64,000 bases of DNA from Hespellia stercorisuis DSM 15480 (GTDB taxonomy: Bacteria > Bacillota > Clostridia > Lachnospirales > Lachnospiraceae), in contig NZ_FQZY01000018.1 of assembly GCF_900142165.1 (NCBI RefSeq), forward strand, positions 1-64,000. Direction: 5' to 3'. The notes below the pieces were generated by a model, which was not told where the DNA came from, did no database searches, and worked only from the letters and a program-made list of their open reading frames with translations. Shown one piece after another: positions 1 to 8,662 of this stretch. Positions within the stretch are counted from its first letter, which is position 1. The number at the start of each line of letters is the position of its first letter. Both the position numbers and the translations under genes were made by a program.

Positions 1-214
1 CCATTTCTCTCATTGTATGCTGTCCGCAGATATTTTTGAGAATCGCCATATACCCAAGATCAGTCTGCGAATACGTGATGTAACTTGAATCTCTTGGATC
101 ATTCATTTCCGAGATCCATTGTTGTAAATAATGAAAGAAATGATTTGCAACCATCATAAAATCAACTATTCCACGGTCCTGTTTCTTTCGTTCACGTTTT
201 TCTTTCTTTGTCAT
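1..214 (-). CDS. Transposase, N-terminal part (runs off the window)
   Basis: The reading frame opens at 214 behind a CAGGAGG ribosome site (224-230) and stays open to the window edge, giving 71 residues. The N-terminus is very basic (MTKKEKRERKKQDRG) and continues VDFMMVANHFFHYLQQWISE, then a YITY-SQTDLGYMAILKNICG stretch. This resembles the N-terminus of DDE-type transposases found in clostridial insertion sequences. The catalytic domain is outside the window, so the IS family cannot be named. It is the only transposase start in the window. Confidence is moderate for transposase and high that it is coding. Confidence 0.6.
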   Translation of the reverse strand, partial: MTKKEKRERKKQDRGIVDFMMVANHFFHYLQQWISEMNDPRDSSYITYSQTDLGYMAILKNICGQHTMREM

Positions 215-223
215 TCGTAAAAA

Positions 224-269
224 CCTCCTGTGCGAAAAATTTGTTACTTATATTTTACCGCACAAGAGG
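224..269. repeat. Imperfect inverted repeat at the transposase 5' end
   Basis: CCTCCTGTGCG at 224-234 faces CGCACAAGAGG at 259-269, complementary at 10 of 11 positions, with an AT-rich loop between. The left arm contains the Shine-Dalgarno sequence of the transposase gene. If the transcript starts upstream, the hairpin would hide that ribosome site. Hairpins of this kind are known to limit transposase translation from outside transcripts. The outer tip of the insertion sequence probably lies close to 270-276, but the exact terminus cannot be set without the other end. Confidence 0.5.
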
Positions 270-294
270 TACTCCTGCTTAGATTCTGGTTATT

Positions 295-1092
295 TTATTG
301 CGAAAAGTTTTTATTCCTCAACGCTGGCGTGATACTGTTGAATTTTGGCGATTTAGAGGGGTTTTTACCTGTCTGCAGCCTCCTCACCCCCACCGCCTGC
401 ATATGCTGCCAGCGGTACCGATCCTCCACCACCTTTTTTTCATAACCGATGACGCCATTATTTTCATATGGATCGTTGAAGTAATATTTTTCCGCATCGT
501 ATCCTACCAGCAGCATACAATGCTCGTTGGATATCCACGTAAATTCCTCCCCGCTGTCAAACAGCCTCCACTTCGGGCCGACAATCGGATCCCGCATGTT
601 GATAGCAGCCCACAGCGGCACCGGCATCCCGTGGTCGATGTAGGTGTCTATGAGATCAGAAATGTCTTTCCCTGTTTCATCGATGATCTCGTATCTGCTG
701 CTCTCTTCCCCGGGTTCTTCCTGCCCGTCTCCGTGAGGCCTGTGCGGTATCCTGTTCCCGGTATTTTTGTCTTTTTTCTTGTCCTCCTGCCCGCACCTCT
801 GCATGGCCTTCTCCAGCGCGCGCACGATCACCGGTGCGTAGCAGCCCATGGAATCTTCCTCATACGGGCTCCCCGCAAAATACATGGCCGGATCTGGACC
901 GTACAATTCTCCGGCGCGCTCTTCAAATGCCCTTTTTTCCAGGCACTGCTCGATAAATGTATCCACATCAATGTCAAACTGAAGAAAGTGTAACAGCATC
1001 ACTGCTGTCACACTCTCGCAGCCTGTCGGCCATTTTTCGCTTTGATTGATGTAGGGTACATCTATGAGATGTTTTGTTTTATTATTTGTCAT
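295..1092 (-). CDS. C39-like cysteine peptidase family protein
   Basis: This 265-residue protein has the peptidase_C39_2 pattern. There is a Cys in TGCESVTAVMLL near residue 25, a His in NEHCMLLVGYD and an acidic/Asn partner in YYFNDPYENN, the usual Cys-His-Asp order. A charged, low-complexity stretch (KKKDKNTG...DGQEEPGEESS) in the middle looks like an inserted linker. I see no signal peptide, so a cytoplasmic or nonclassically exported role is possible. The start at 1092 has a GAGG 8 nt upstream; an upstream in-frame start lacks one. It lies 88 bp downstream of nhaC on the same strand. The substrate is unknown. Confidence 0.7.
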   Translation of the reverse strand: MTNNKTKHLIDVPYINQSEKWPTGCESVTAVMLLHFLQFDIDVDTFIEQCLEKRAFEERAGELYGPDPAMYFAGSPYEEDSMGCYAPVIVRALEKAMQRCGQEDKKKDKNTGNRIPHRPHGDGQEEPGEESSRYEIIDETGKDISDLIDTYIDHGMPVPLWAAINMRDPIVGPKWRLFDSGEEFTWISNEHCMLLVGYDAEKYYFNDPYENNGVIGYEKKVVEDRYRWQHMQAVGVRRLQTGKNPSKSPKFNSITPALRNKNFSQ

Positions 1093-1180
1093 CTCTGTAT
1101 CCTCATTTCTATATGCCCTTCTGCACATATTGCATTCGCTGCAGGGTCATTCTTCACATGAATCTGCGTCAGTCCATTCG

Positions 1181-2698
1181 CTAAGCCGCCGCATCCTTCT
1201 TCTCTTCCCGTTTCTTCATGACAGTCAGCACCGTCAGCAGCACGATCAGACTGACACCCAGTGTCAGCCACCAGATTTTCGTAATTCCCGCAAGAATATA
1301 TCCGAAAATGCAGACCACCGCCACGATCATCGCATACTGCATCTGTGTCTGCACATGGTTGATGTGATTACTCTGTGCTCCCGCAGAGGACATGACCGTC
1401 GTGTCGGAAATCGGAGATACATGGTCTCCGCAGACCGCTCCTGCCAGAACCGCGGATACGGAGATGATCATCATCTCAAGGTTCGCCCCGCTGAACATGG
1501 CAACCACGATCGGTACCAGAATCGCAAATGTTCCCCAGGATGTTCCGGTCGAGAACGCCAGGAACACGGCCACCATGAACATAATTGCCGGAACAATCAC
1601 ACTGGCAGAGGCATTGTCTCCCACGACTCTTCCCACAAAATCTGCGATTCCGAGCGCATCGCCCATTCCTTTCAGTGTCCATGCGAAAATCAGAATTGCA
1701 ACTGCCGGAATCATCAGACGGAATCCTTCCACAAAGCCTTCCATGAAGCCTTTGAAGGTCACAACCCGTCTTGGAAGATACAGCACCAGCATGAACAGGA
1801 TCGTCACAAATGTGGAGAAAATCAGACTCGTCTCCGCGTCGCATCCCGCAAATGCATCAATGACATTGCCTGCGCCTCCAAGAAATCCTGTGTAGATCAT
1901 GGCCCCGATGGCCGAGACGATCAGCACCGCAACCGGAAGTACCAGATCGATCACTTTTCCCTTATCGCTGCCTTTTTCCTCTTCCATGGTCTCAAATTCT
2001 TCCGCTCCGCTGGTAAACAGGTCTCCGTGTGCCGCGTTGATCTCATGCTTTTTCATCAGACCAAAATCAAACTTTGCAACGATAACATAAAGTACCATTG
2101 CCAGAGTCAGCAGTGCATACAGATTGTACGGGATCGTGCGGAGAAACAGCTGAAATCCCGTGATTCCCGCGTCCTTCGGCACGTAGGAGTTGACTGCGGC
2201 CGCCCAACTGGAAATCGGTGCGATGATGCAGACTGGTGCCGCTGTCGCATCGATGATGTAGGCCAGCTTTGCTCTGGATACCTGATAACGGTCTGTGACC
2301 GGACGCATCACCGAGCCCACGGTAAGGCAGTTAAAGTAATCATCCACGAAAATCAGCACTCCGAGCCCCGTCGTTGCAAGAAGTGCGCTCCTCTTGGACT
2401 TGATCTTGCCGCCCGCCCAGTTTCCATAAGCCGCCGATCCTCCCGATTTCGCCATCAGCACGATAATCATGCCCAACAGGACATCAAAAATCAGGATATT
2501 CAGGTTCATATTATCTTTCATGATTGTAAAAATGGCTTCGAATGCATCCCACGGGACGAATCCGGTATAGAGCAGCGCTCCGACTGCAATTCCGATAAAC
2601 AGCGAACTGTATACCTCTTTTGTTACAAAGGCAAGTACGATTGCCAAAATCGGCGGTACAAGGGACCACCATGTTCCGATAAACATTGAACTATCCAT
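1181..2698 (-). CDS. NhaC family Na+/H+ antiporter
   Basis: This is a 505-residue polytopic membrane protein. The N-terminus WWSLVPPILAIVLAFVTKEV and segments such as VFLAFSTGTSWGTFAILVPI and AVLAGAVCGDHVSPISDTT are characteristic of the NhaC antiporter family, which exchanges Na+ for H+ or, in some members, amino acids or organic acids. About eleven to twelve hydrophobic segments are visible. A soluble loop (KHEINAAHGDLFTSGAEEFE...KGSDKG) sits in the middle. The start at 2698 follows GAGGAG with 7 nt spacing. The C-terminus is Lys/Glu rich. The transported substrate cannot be decided from sequence; the family call is secure. Confidence 0.85.
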   Translation of the reverse strand: MDSSMFIGTWWSLVPPILAIVLAFVTKEVYSSLFIGIAVGALLYTGFVPWDAFEAIFTIMKDNMNLNILIFDVLLGMIIVLMAKSGGSAAYGNWAGGKIKSKRSALLATTGLGVLIFVDDYFNCLTVGSVMRPVTDRYQVSRAKLAYIIDATAAPVCIIAPISSWAAAVNSYVPKDAGITGFQLFLRTIPYNLYALLTLAMVLYVIVAKFDFGLMKKHEINAAHGDLFTSGAEEFETMEEEKGSDKGKVIDLVLPVAVLIVSAIGAMIYTGFLGGAGNVIDAFAGCDAETSLIFSTFVTILFMLVLYLPRRVVTFKGFMEGFVEGFRLMIPAVAILIFAWTLKGMGDALGIADFVGRVVGDNASASVIVPAIMFMVAVFLAFSTGTSWGTFAILVPIVVAMFSGANLEMMIISVSAVLAGAVCGDHVSPISDTTVMSSAGAQSNHINHVQTQMQYAMIVAVVCIFGYILAGITKIWWLTLGVSLIVLLTVLTVMKKREEKKDAAA

Positions 2699-2809
2699 AA
2701 CTAAACTCCTCTTTGTCTCTCTTTTTCTCTTTATTTGTCTCTTTATTCTTCTGTTTTCATATTTTTCAGCACTTTTGTCCTGCCACAATATCCATCCGGC
2801 ATCCGCGCA

Positions 2810-5800
2810 TTATCCGTCGGTGCTGTCCGTTTCCTCAATCGCCGCAGCATTATAATTATACAGCGTACATTTGTTTTTCCCCTGCCCCTTCGACTTGTAA
2901 AGTGCAAGATCCGCGCAGCGGTACAATTCTTCAAATGTTGTTCCGTGGATTGGCGAGCATGCGATCCCGGCCGAGCAGGTAAACGGTGCCTCGCTGTCCT
3001 CTTTCCGCCATCTGCTCAGTGTTGCACAGACTTCGACTCCTTTTTTATACACTACGTCCGGTGCCGCGTCCCCCTCCATAAACACGACCAGCTCGTCACC
3101 TCCGAGACGCCCGATGATGTCCCTCTCCCGGAACAGCGACTTCAGCCGTTTTCCGGTTTTTTTCAGGACCTCGTCTCCCGAACTGTGTCCCAGACTGTCA
3201 TTGATATGCTTAAAGTCATCAATATCAATGATAAAAAATGCGTTCTGGCACGAAGTCTCTTCCTCTTCCAGAATGGCACGCACCTTCTCCTCAAACGTGG
3301 CGCGATTCAAAAGACTTGTCAATGCGTCCTTCTCTGCGCGTTCCTGCATACGCTCCTTTTCCTCCAGCGCTCTCTGCAGGCGGATCAGGTTGTGAATACG
3401 CAGACGCATGGCGACCGGTTCAAACGGTTTCTGCAGGAAATCACTTGCCCCCAGCTGTATGGAGCGTTGCTTTGCGTCCTCTCCCGTCTCACCTGTCATC
3501 ACCAGAATCGGCACGTTCGGCGCGATATTTTTTTCTCTCATCGTCTGCATAAATTCATATCCATCCATCACGGGCATGATCAGATCCAGCAGAATCAATT
3601 TGATTCTCCCCCGGGATTGTTCGATGACCTGCAGTGCCTCTCTGCCATTCTCAGCCTCGACAATCTCGTAGTACTGGACCAGCTGTTTTTGAAGGATCAT
3701 GCGATTGATCCGGCTGTCGTCCACCACCAGAAGCTGCGGTTTAGAAAGCACACCGTCCACTCTGTCGGAAATAGTATCGATATACGCGTTCTGTTCTTCA
3801 ATGCGCTGCACTAGCTTCTTTTCTCTGGTGATGTCATTGATTGCAAAGTAAAATGCGGAACGGTTCCCGGAACTTCCAAGATAGCGGATCTTTACTTCCA
3901 CCCAGATCGGAATGCCGTCGAATCGTCTCCTCTGAACCTGGATTGTCTCCACCTGCCTGGTCTTCATAGACCTTCGGCAGGTCGCCAGAAGAACATCCTT
4001 ATCCCCGTCCATCACATGGGCAAATGCGTTACCCGCATTGATGAAAATATCATTCGCCGTCCCGCCCATCACTTCATAGTATCCGTTGTTGACACGCACG
4101 ATCTCCAGCTGGTTTCCGATCATCTCATAGAGCCCCATGCCTCCGATCATCCCCTGAAACAGGATGTTGATGTTGGCGTTGGCATCCCAGAGTGCATTGA
4201 AATCAAGCTGCTCCAGTGTACGGTAATACTGCTCATCCTTCTGTACCTGGCAGTTGACAAGCAATTCCTGAAAGTCTTCTCTGGTAAGCGGTTTTGTATA
4301 ATAGTATCCCTGTATCCTGCTGCACCCGATGCTGCGCAGAAACTCTGCCTGCTCTTTGGTCTCCACTCCCTCTGCGATCACAGACAGCTTTAACCATTTT
4401 GCCATACGAACCACCGAGGCAATGATGTTGCCCGCCCTGTTATTTGTCTCAAAATCTTCCAGAAACTTTAAGTCGATCTTCAGAATATCAACCGGAATGT
4501 CCTTCAGTGCATTCAGCGAAGAATAGCCGCTCCCGAAGTCGTCCATCAGTACCTTGATTCCTACCGCCTGCATCGTTTCCACCAGCGCCAGCAGCTGCTT
4601 TGAATCATCTGTATACGCCGTCTCCGTGATCTCCACCCTGAGGTACTCGTGCTCCACTCCGCATTCCTCTGCGATTGCAAACAGCTTCTCACACATCTTC
4701 TCATCGCAAAAATCTACACGGGATAAGTTCACAGAAATCGGTACGATGGGTTTCCCTGCTTTTTTCTGATCCCGGATCGCCTCGCACACGTTCCTCCACA
4801 CATAGAAATCCAGTTCCTGTATGAACCCGATTTTTTCGAAAATCTGGATAAAATCTTCCGGACTGACAAGGCCTCTCTCCGGGTGGTGCCAGCGCACCAA
4901 TGCCTCCGCGCTGAGTATCCGCTCATTCTCCACGTTGTATACCGGCTGATAGTAAACATCAAACTGCCCTTCAAGAAACGCGGTTCTGGCGTCTTCCTCC
5001 AGTTCCTGTTCCATGAGAAAACGTGTCCGCATCTCTTCATTATAGAATACATAATATCTGGAGTAGTCGTTCTTGATCGTCCCGATTGCCATGTTGACGC
5101 TCTCGTACATGTCGTTGACCGGTACATTTCGATCCTCGATCCGGTAAATTCCCATGCTGAACCTGAGTCCGATGCTCTGCTGTGAGAACCGGATTTCCCG
5201 GTCCGTCGCCTCGATGATCTGCTGCAGCAGCTCCTCCTGATCCGGTATACAGATCAGAAAATGATCGGAGTCCAGGTGCGCGAGAATGCTCTCCTCTCCC
5301 GCCAGATCCTTCAGCCAATCAGCGAACTGGCACAGGCTGCGGTCCCCGGATTCTTTTCCGAACAATTCATTGATCATCTTAAAGCGCTGTATATCCGTGA
5401 GGATCAGCAGGTACTCCCGGTTCGGATTCTCGTCCAGAATTTTCCGGAGCGCTTTATAGAAGCCTTTGCGGTTGTACAGCCCGGTCAGCTGATCGTATTC
5501 ATCCGACAGTCGGCTGATGGTCTTAATAATCCCGATCTTCTCTCCATCTTTGCCGCGCAGATACTGCGCCTCGACGTTGTAGTGAATGCCTTCCCAAAGC
5601 ATCGGGATGGATGTGCTGCCATTCTCCAGACGATCGACCGAGCATTTGTCCGTCCCGCAGTGTGGTGATCCTGTAATGGAGCAATGTTCTCCAATCCAGG
5701 TTTCTTTGCCAATCCCACGAACCATGACCCATCTTTTATTCATAAACAGGATCTTCTGTTCCAGACTCATGATTCCGATCGAGTATGGAATTGCATCCAG

Positions 5801-5884
5801 TGCGTCCTCGTATATCTGTAATGTAAGCGAAGGCTCCTTTTGCTCTGCAATCGCGGAAGCAAGCTTCAATAATGAATCTTCCAT
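2810..5884 (-). CDS. Multidomain cyclic-di-GMP regulator: PAS-GGDEF(degenerate)-EAL-PAS-REC-GGDEF
   Basis: This 1024-residue cytoplasmic signalling protein has six modules. They are a PAS-like region (about 25-120), a GGDEF fold (130-290) whose signature is HLDSDHF instead of GGDEF and so is probably inactive, and an EAL phosphodiesterase (300-545). The EAL residues are present: E328 in AEALVRW, NLS, EITET, DDFGSGYSS, KID and AEGVE. A second PAS (575-690) and a receiver domain (717-835; D722/D723, phosphoacceptor D767, K819) follow. The last module is a GGDEF domain (850-1010) with intact LGGDEL and an RxxD inhibitory site at 919-922. It could both make and break c-di-GMP under phosphorylation control. 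No kinase gene is adjacent. The start follows AGGAGG. Confidence 0.9.
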   Translation of the reverse strand: MEDSLLKLASAIAEQKEPSLTLQIYEDALDAIPYSIGIMSLEQKILFMNKRWVMVRGIGKETWIGEHCSITGSPHCGTDKCSVDRLENGSTSIPMLWEGIHYNVEAQYLRGKDGEKIGIIKTISRLSDEYDQLTGLYNRKGFYKALRKILDENPNREYLLILTDIQRFKMINELFGKESGDRSLCQFADWLKDLAGEESILAHLDSDHFLICIPDQEELLQQIIEATDREIRFSQQSIGLRFSMGIYRIEDRNVPVNDMYESVNMAIGTIKNDYSRYYVFYNEEMRTRFLMEQELEEDARTAFLEGQFDVYYQPVYNVENERILSAEALVRWHHPERGLVSPEDFIQIFEKIGFIQELDFYVWRNVCEAIRDQKKAGKPIVPISVNLSRVDFCDEKMCEKLFAIAEECGVEHEYLRVEITETAYTDDSKQLLALVETMQAVGIKVLMDDFGSGYSSLNALKDIPVDILKIDLKFLEDFETNNRAGNIIASVVRMAKWLKLSVIAEGVETKEQAEFLRSIGCSRIQGYYYTKPLTREDFQELLVNCQVQKDEQYYRTLEQLDFNALWDANANINILFQGMIGGMGLYEMIGNQLEIVRVNNGYYEVMGGTANDIFINAGNAFAHVMDGDKDVLLATCRRSMKTRQVETIQVQRRRFDGIPIWVEVKIRYLGSSGNRSAFYFAINDITREKKLVQRIEEQNAYIDTISDRVDGVLSKPQLLVVDDSRINRMILQKQLVQYYEIVEAENGREALQVIEQSRGRIKLILLDLIMPVMDGYEFMQTMREKNIAPNVPILVMTGETGEDAKQRSIQLGASDFLQKPFEPVAMRLRIHNLIRLQRALEEKERMQERAEKDALTSLLNRATFEEKVRAILEEEETSCQNAFFIIDIDDFKHINDSLGHSSGDEVLKKTGKRLKSLFRERDIIGRLGGDELVVFMEGDAAPDVVYKKGVEVCATLSRWRKEDSEAPFTCSAGIACSPIHGTTFEELYRCADLALYKSKGQGKNKCTLYNYNAAAIEETDSTDG

Positions 5885-6150
5885 TTTGTTCCGCCTCCTT
5901 TTTTCTGAGCTAGTATAAGTGACATTAAATACCTTTCTGTTTCACGCAGAATGTTTTCACAAGAGTGCGTATCAAAAAACGTGGACGTAGCGGGCTACGC
6001 TGGGGCTTCTCCTGCGATATTCCTGGAAACAGTATAGCATAAGCCGTCTTTTTTTTCTATCTTTCTTCCAATTATGACGTGAGACTTCCTCCCTTACATA
6101 TTTTGTGTTATTGCGCATAGAATAGATAGTGTATCTGCTGAGGTGATTCT

Positions 6151-6660
6151 ATGAAAAATTTAAAACACGCTGAGTTAATTGGAATTATATTTACAATTGT
6201 GGTTGGTTCCCTGCTGCACTTTGTTTTTGAATGGTCCGGCCGCAACCAGTTTGTTGGTTTGTTTAGTGCTGTGAACGAATCAACATGGGAGCATATGAAG
6301 CTGTTGTTTTTCCCCTATATGCTTTATGCGATTTTAGAATATCTTTATATTGGTAAAGACTATTCCAATTTTGCCACTGCAAAATGTATTGGTGTTATTT
6401 GTGGTCTGGCACTTATACCAGTTCTCTTTTACGCATATACCGCTATACTTGGAACAAATTATTTTATTTTAGATATCTCAATCTTTATCATTGCCGTTGT
6501 CGTTTCTTATATGGTAAGCTATCGCATTCTGGTAAACGCTGCTCTTAATATGAATGGCATATGTATATTAATTTTAGTTCTTATCTGCATTTCCTTTTTT
6601 CGTTTTACTTTTAATCCGCCAGATTTTTTTCTGTTTCTTGACCCTGCATCAAATTCTTAG
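6151..6660 (+). CDS. DUF6512-like integral membrane protein
   Basis: This 169-residue protein has five predicted membrane segments and the conserved-looking stretch GSLLHFVFEWSG followed by AVNESTWEHMKLLFFP. I associate that pattern with the DUF6512 family of small clostridial membrane proteins. Its function is not known. GAGGTGATTCT precedes the start codon. It is one of the few plus-strand genes and is divergent from the large c-di-GMP protein upstream. Gene reality is near certain; the family name is from memory and less sure. Confidence 0.7.
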   Translation: MKNLKHAELIGIIFTIVVGSLLHFVFEWSGRNQFVGLFSAVNESTWEHMKLLFFPYMLYAILEYLYIGKDYSNFATAKCIGVICGLALIPVLFYAYTAILGTNYFILDISIFIIAVVVSYMVSYRILVNAALNMNGICILILVLICISFFRFTFNPPDFFLFLDPASNS

Positions 6661-6739
6661 GGAATAAAATTCTCTAGGGTAGAATTTAACAACCTTACTT
6701 ATTTCGCATATCATATATAAAAACCATTTGGTGACCACA

Positions 6740-6901
6740 ATGAACGAATGTAAATCCGCCGCTGCTATTACTGCGATTGCATGTAAACTTTTCGAATGCA
6801 TGAGCAAAGAGGAACTCGCTATTCTTTCCGCAGACCTAATGCAGCTCGCTGACACGATTACTGCAATGCTTGTTCGAAATGATATTTGTAATAAAGAGTA
6901 A
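6740..6901 (+). CDS. Small protein, DUF6774-like (53 aa)
   Basis: A 54-codon frame encodes MNECKSAAAITAIACKLFEC, then MSKEELAILSADLMQLADTI and a short tail. The pattern of two helices with cysteines and an EELAILSA..QLADTI core resembles a family of about 50-residue clostridial proteins (DUF6774). A GTG codon nine bases upstream (6731) is in frame and could be the start. No clear Shine-Dalgarno sequence is visible for either, which lowers confidence. It lies 79 bp after the DUF6512-like gene and may be on the same transcript. The function is unknown. Confidence 0.5.
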   Translation: MNECKSAAAITAIACKLFECMSKEELAILSADLMQLADTITAMLVRNDICNKE

Positions 6902-6940
6902 ATTGACCTGTCTGCGCCTGATTTTGGATATGACACTTTA

Positions 6941-7600
6941 TTAAATTATTAAATCAATGATTTCTGTTAGTTCTTTTATTGTCTTCACCGAATCATACTG
7001 TTTTTCCGGTTCTCTGTCGATCAGAACCGGTGTAATTCCTGCGTTTAGGGCCCCCTTCACATCGGAGGACATGGAATCACCTATGTGCAGTACCTCTCCT
7101 GCCTGACAGCCACTCACTTGAAGTGCCTTTTCGAATAATTCTTTATGTGGTTTGTAGGCTCTGGCCATATCGCCGCAAATGATTCCTGCGGGATTTAAGC
7201 CGTTGATCCGCATACATTCCTGCACATATTGCACACCATTATTTGTCACAATATAGATTGGCAATTCACATTTCTCAAAAAAATCTTTTGCATCCGGATA
7301 AACGGGAGAACTGGTCCAAAAATCCTGGAACAGTTTATGTAACTCTTCTAAATTGTCATTCAGCTTTATTTCATTTTCACACTTTTCTAAAAGCATTGTT
7401 ACAATTTCATCCTCTGTTTTATACGTATCCAGATAGCTTGCTTCTTCCATCGCCTTCAGGTTCGACCACCAATAGGACAGTGCCTCCTGTGGTGTTTTTA
7501 GCACACTGTTTTTTACAATTCTAATCACAACGTCCTGTACTGCTTTACAATTTTCCTGTGTGATCGTTCCTGTATAATCCAAAAATATCGCTTTTATCAT
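6941..7600 (-). CDS. HAD family hydrolase
   Basis: This 219-residue haloacid-dehalogenase-type hydrolase has motif I LDYTGT (nucleophile D8), motif II in PIYIVTNN, a Lys in RAYKPHKELF and motif IV HIGDSMSSDVKGA. The second Asp of the usual DxD motif is Thr here, as in HAD members that do not use a classical acid at that position, so substrate guesses are unsafe. The start codon overlaps the stop of the EFR1 ferredoxin gene by four bases (ATGA), which indicates translational coupling. Most relatives are phosphatases of small metabolites. Confidence 0.85.
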   Translation of the reverse strand: MIKAIFLDYTGTITQENCKAVQDVVIRIVKNSVLKTPQEALSYWWSNLKAMEEASYLDTYKTEDEIVTMLLEKCENEIKLNDNLEELHKLFQDFWTSSPVYPDAKDFFEKCELPIYIVTNNGVQYVQECMRINGLNPAGIICGDMARAYKPHKELFEKALQVSGCQAGEVLHIGDSMSSDVKGALNAGITPVLIDREPEKQYDSVKTIKELTEIIDLII

Positions 7601-8373
7601 GAATACATCTCCATCCTAAATTCATTTTCTTTTCTGCTGCTGCATGCCTTTTTCATCTTACTGGACGCTGCTGCCAAAAGAACAGGGTTCAGCTTTCTTG
7701 CATTTTGGGGACAGACGGCAGCACATCCCATACACGTAATACATTTTTTGTTGTCGGTTTCTCTTGGATTTTCTTTCCTGATTGCGCCCACTGGACAGAC
7801 ATTCGCACATGCACCGCATTCATTGCAAGCTCTTCCTGCCTTCGGATGAAGTGGCAGCCCGCCAAATTCCCGATATGGCCGCTTTCCCGGCACAACCAGA
7901 TCTCCAAACTCCTGACCTTCAGACAACTTGTGAAAGATTTGTACCGCATATTTTTTCAGTTCTTCTTTATCCTGTTTATCGGGTCTCCCACTGCCAAACT
8001 GATGCATGATAGAATGCTCTGCGATTGCCGCAATTGCTGCTATGCACACAAAACCGGATTTCTCTGCAATGTCCTTTAGTTCTAAAAGCGTATCGTCGTA
8101 AGCCCGATTACCAAATACAACGATAAGAACGGCTTTGGCATGATCGCCTTTCATTCTCTTAAGACTCTCTGCTGCCGGAACCGGAACTCTCCCGCCAAAG
8201 GAAGGCACAGCGATCAGGCAGATATCATCGGATGTTATTTCACCCTTACTGTTTGACGAGTCCATGTTCATTAGATCGATTTCAATCTTTTCTCCCGGAA
8301 ATTCATTGGAAAGAATTTTACATACTTTTTTGGTTCCCCCTGTTGGACTGAACACCACTTCAAATAATCTCAT
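7597..8373 (-). CDS. EFR1 family ferredoxin (flavodoxin-like domain plus two [4Fe-4S] clusters)
   Basis: This 258-residue protein starts MRLFEVVFSPTGGTKKV, a flavodoxin-like FMN phosphate loop, followed by a Rossmann-like domain to about residue 150. The C-terminal third has two CxxCxxCxxxCP ferredoxin motifs (CNECGACANVCP and CITCMGCAAVCP), so it should carry FMN and two [4Fe-4S] clusters and shuttle electrons in the cytoplasm. The partner enzyme is unknown. AGGAGG precedes the chosen start at 8373; a longer frame to 8508 lacks a ribosome site. It is co-transcribed with the HAD hydrolase, with a good promoter upstream. Confidence 0.88.
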   Translation of the reverse strand: MRLFEVVFSPTGGTKKVCKILSNEFPGEKIEIDLMNMDSSNSKGEITSDDICLIAVPSFGGRVPVPAAESLKRMKGDHAKAVLIVVFGNRAYDDTLLELKDIAEKSGFVCIAAIAAIAEHSIMHQFGSGRPDKQDKEELKKYAVQIFHKLSEGQEFGDLVVPGKRPYREFGGLPLHPKAGRACNECGACANVCPVGAIRKENPRETDNKKCITCMGCAAVCPQNARKLNPVLLAAASSKMKKACSSRKENEFRMEMYS

Positions 8374-8454
8374 TTTGTGAATCCTCCTTTTTCTCGGACA
8401 CAAGGCCATCATTATCCTGCGCCGTCTGCCTAGATCTCTGCTGCTATGTTGACC

Positions 8455-8483
8455 ATTATATCGGATTTCCGTATAGAAAACAA
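8455..8483 (-). promoter_or_regulatory. Sigma-A-type promoter of the EFR1-HAD operon
   Basis: Read on the minus strand, TTGTTT (8483-8478) is followed after 17 bases by TATAAT (8460-8455). The spacing is ideal and the -10 box perfect. It lies about 80 bp upstream of the EFR1 start and nothing else on that strand would use it. Confidence 0.65.
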
Positions 8484-8608
8484 TATTGGTAAAGGAAATC
8501 GGGGTCATCTGTTTTTACTTGATCCAGGGGGGGCGCAGATCTGCGCAGACTGCCGGAAATGCAGCAAAAAAGTGGACCGTCGGAATCTGCGTCTGCAGTC
8601 CCGGCCGT

Positions 8609-8656
8609 CCACTTTATACACTACTTTATATGCCACTTTATGTACCACTTTATACA
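8609..8656. repeat. Four tandem 12-bp repeats
   Basis: CCACTTTA-type units begin at 8609, 8621, 8633 and 8645, an exact 12-bp period (one unit has CTACTTTA). They lie immediately after the stop codon of the radical SAM gene and before the EFR1 promoter. Close by are a 14-bp palindrome GCGCAGATCTGCGC (8533-8546) and a 9-bp inverted repeat AAAGTGGAC/GTCCACTTT whose right arm overlaps the first unit. The array may be an iteron-like protein site or merely slippage. Confidence 0.6.
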
Positions 8657-8662
8657 ACTGTT

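Noticed and set aside
298-993. 231-codon plus-strand frame opposite the C39-like peptidase
   Set aside because: Antisense of a protein with ordered catalytic motifs; composition is atypical for a real protein.
1064-2689. 541-codon plus-strand open frame opposite nhaC
   Set aside because: It is the antisense shadow of a clear NhaC antiporter, rich in His, Cys and Arg with no domain pattern or ribosome site.
2735-3814. 359-codon plus-strand frame opposite the c-di-GMP protein
   Set aside because: Antisense of the REC-GGDEF region; no ribosome site, no recognisable motif.
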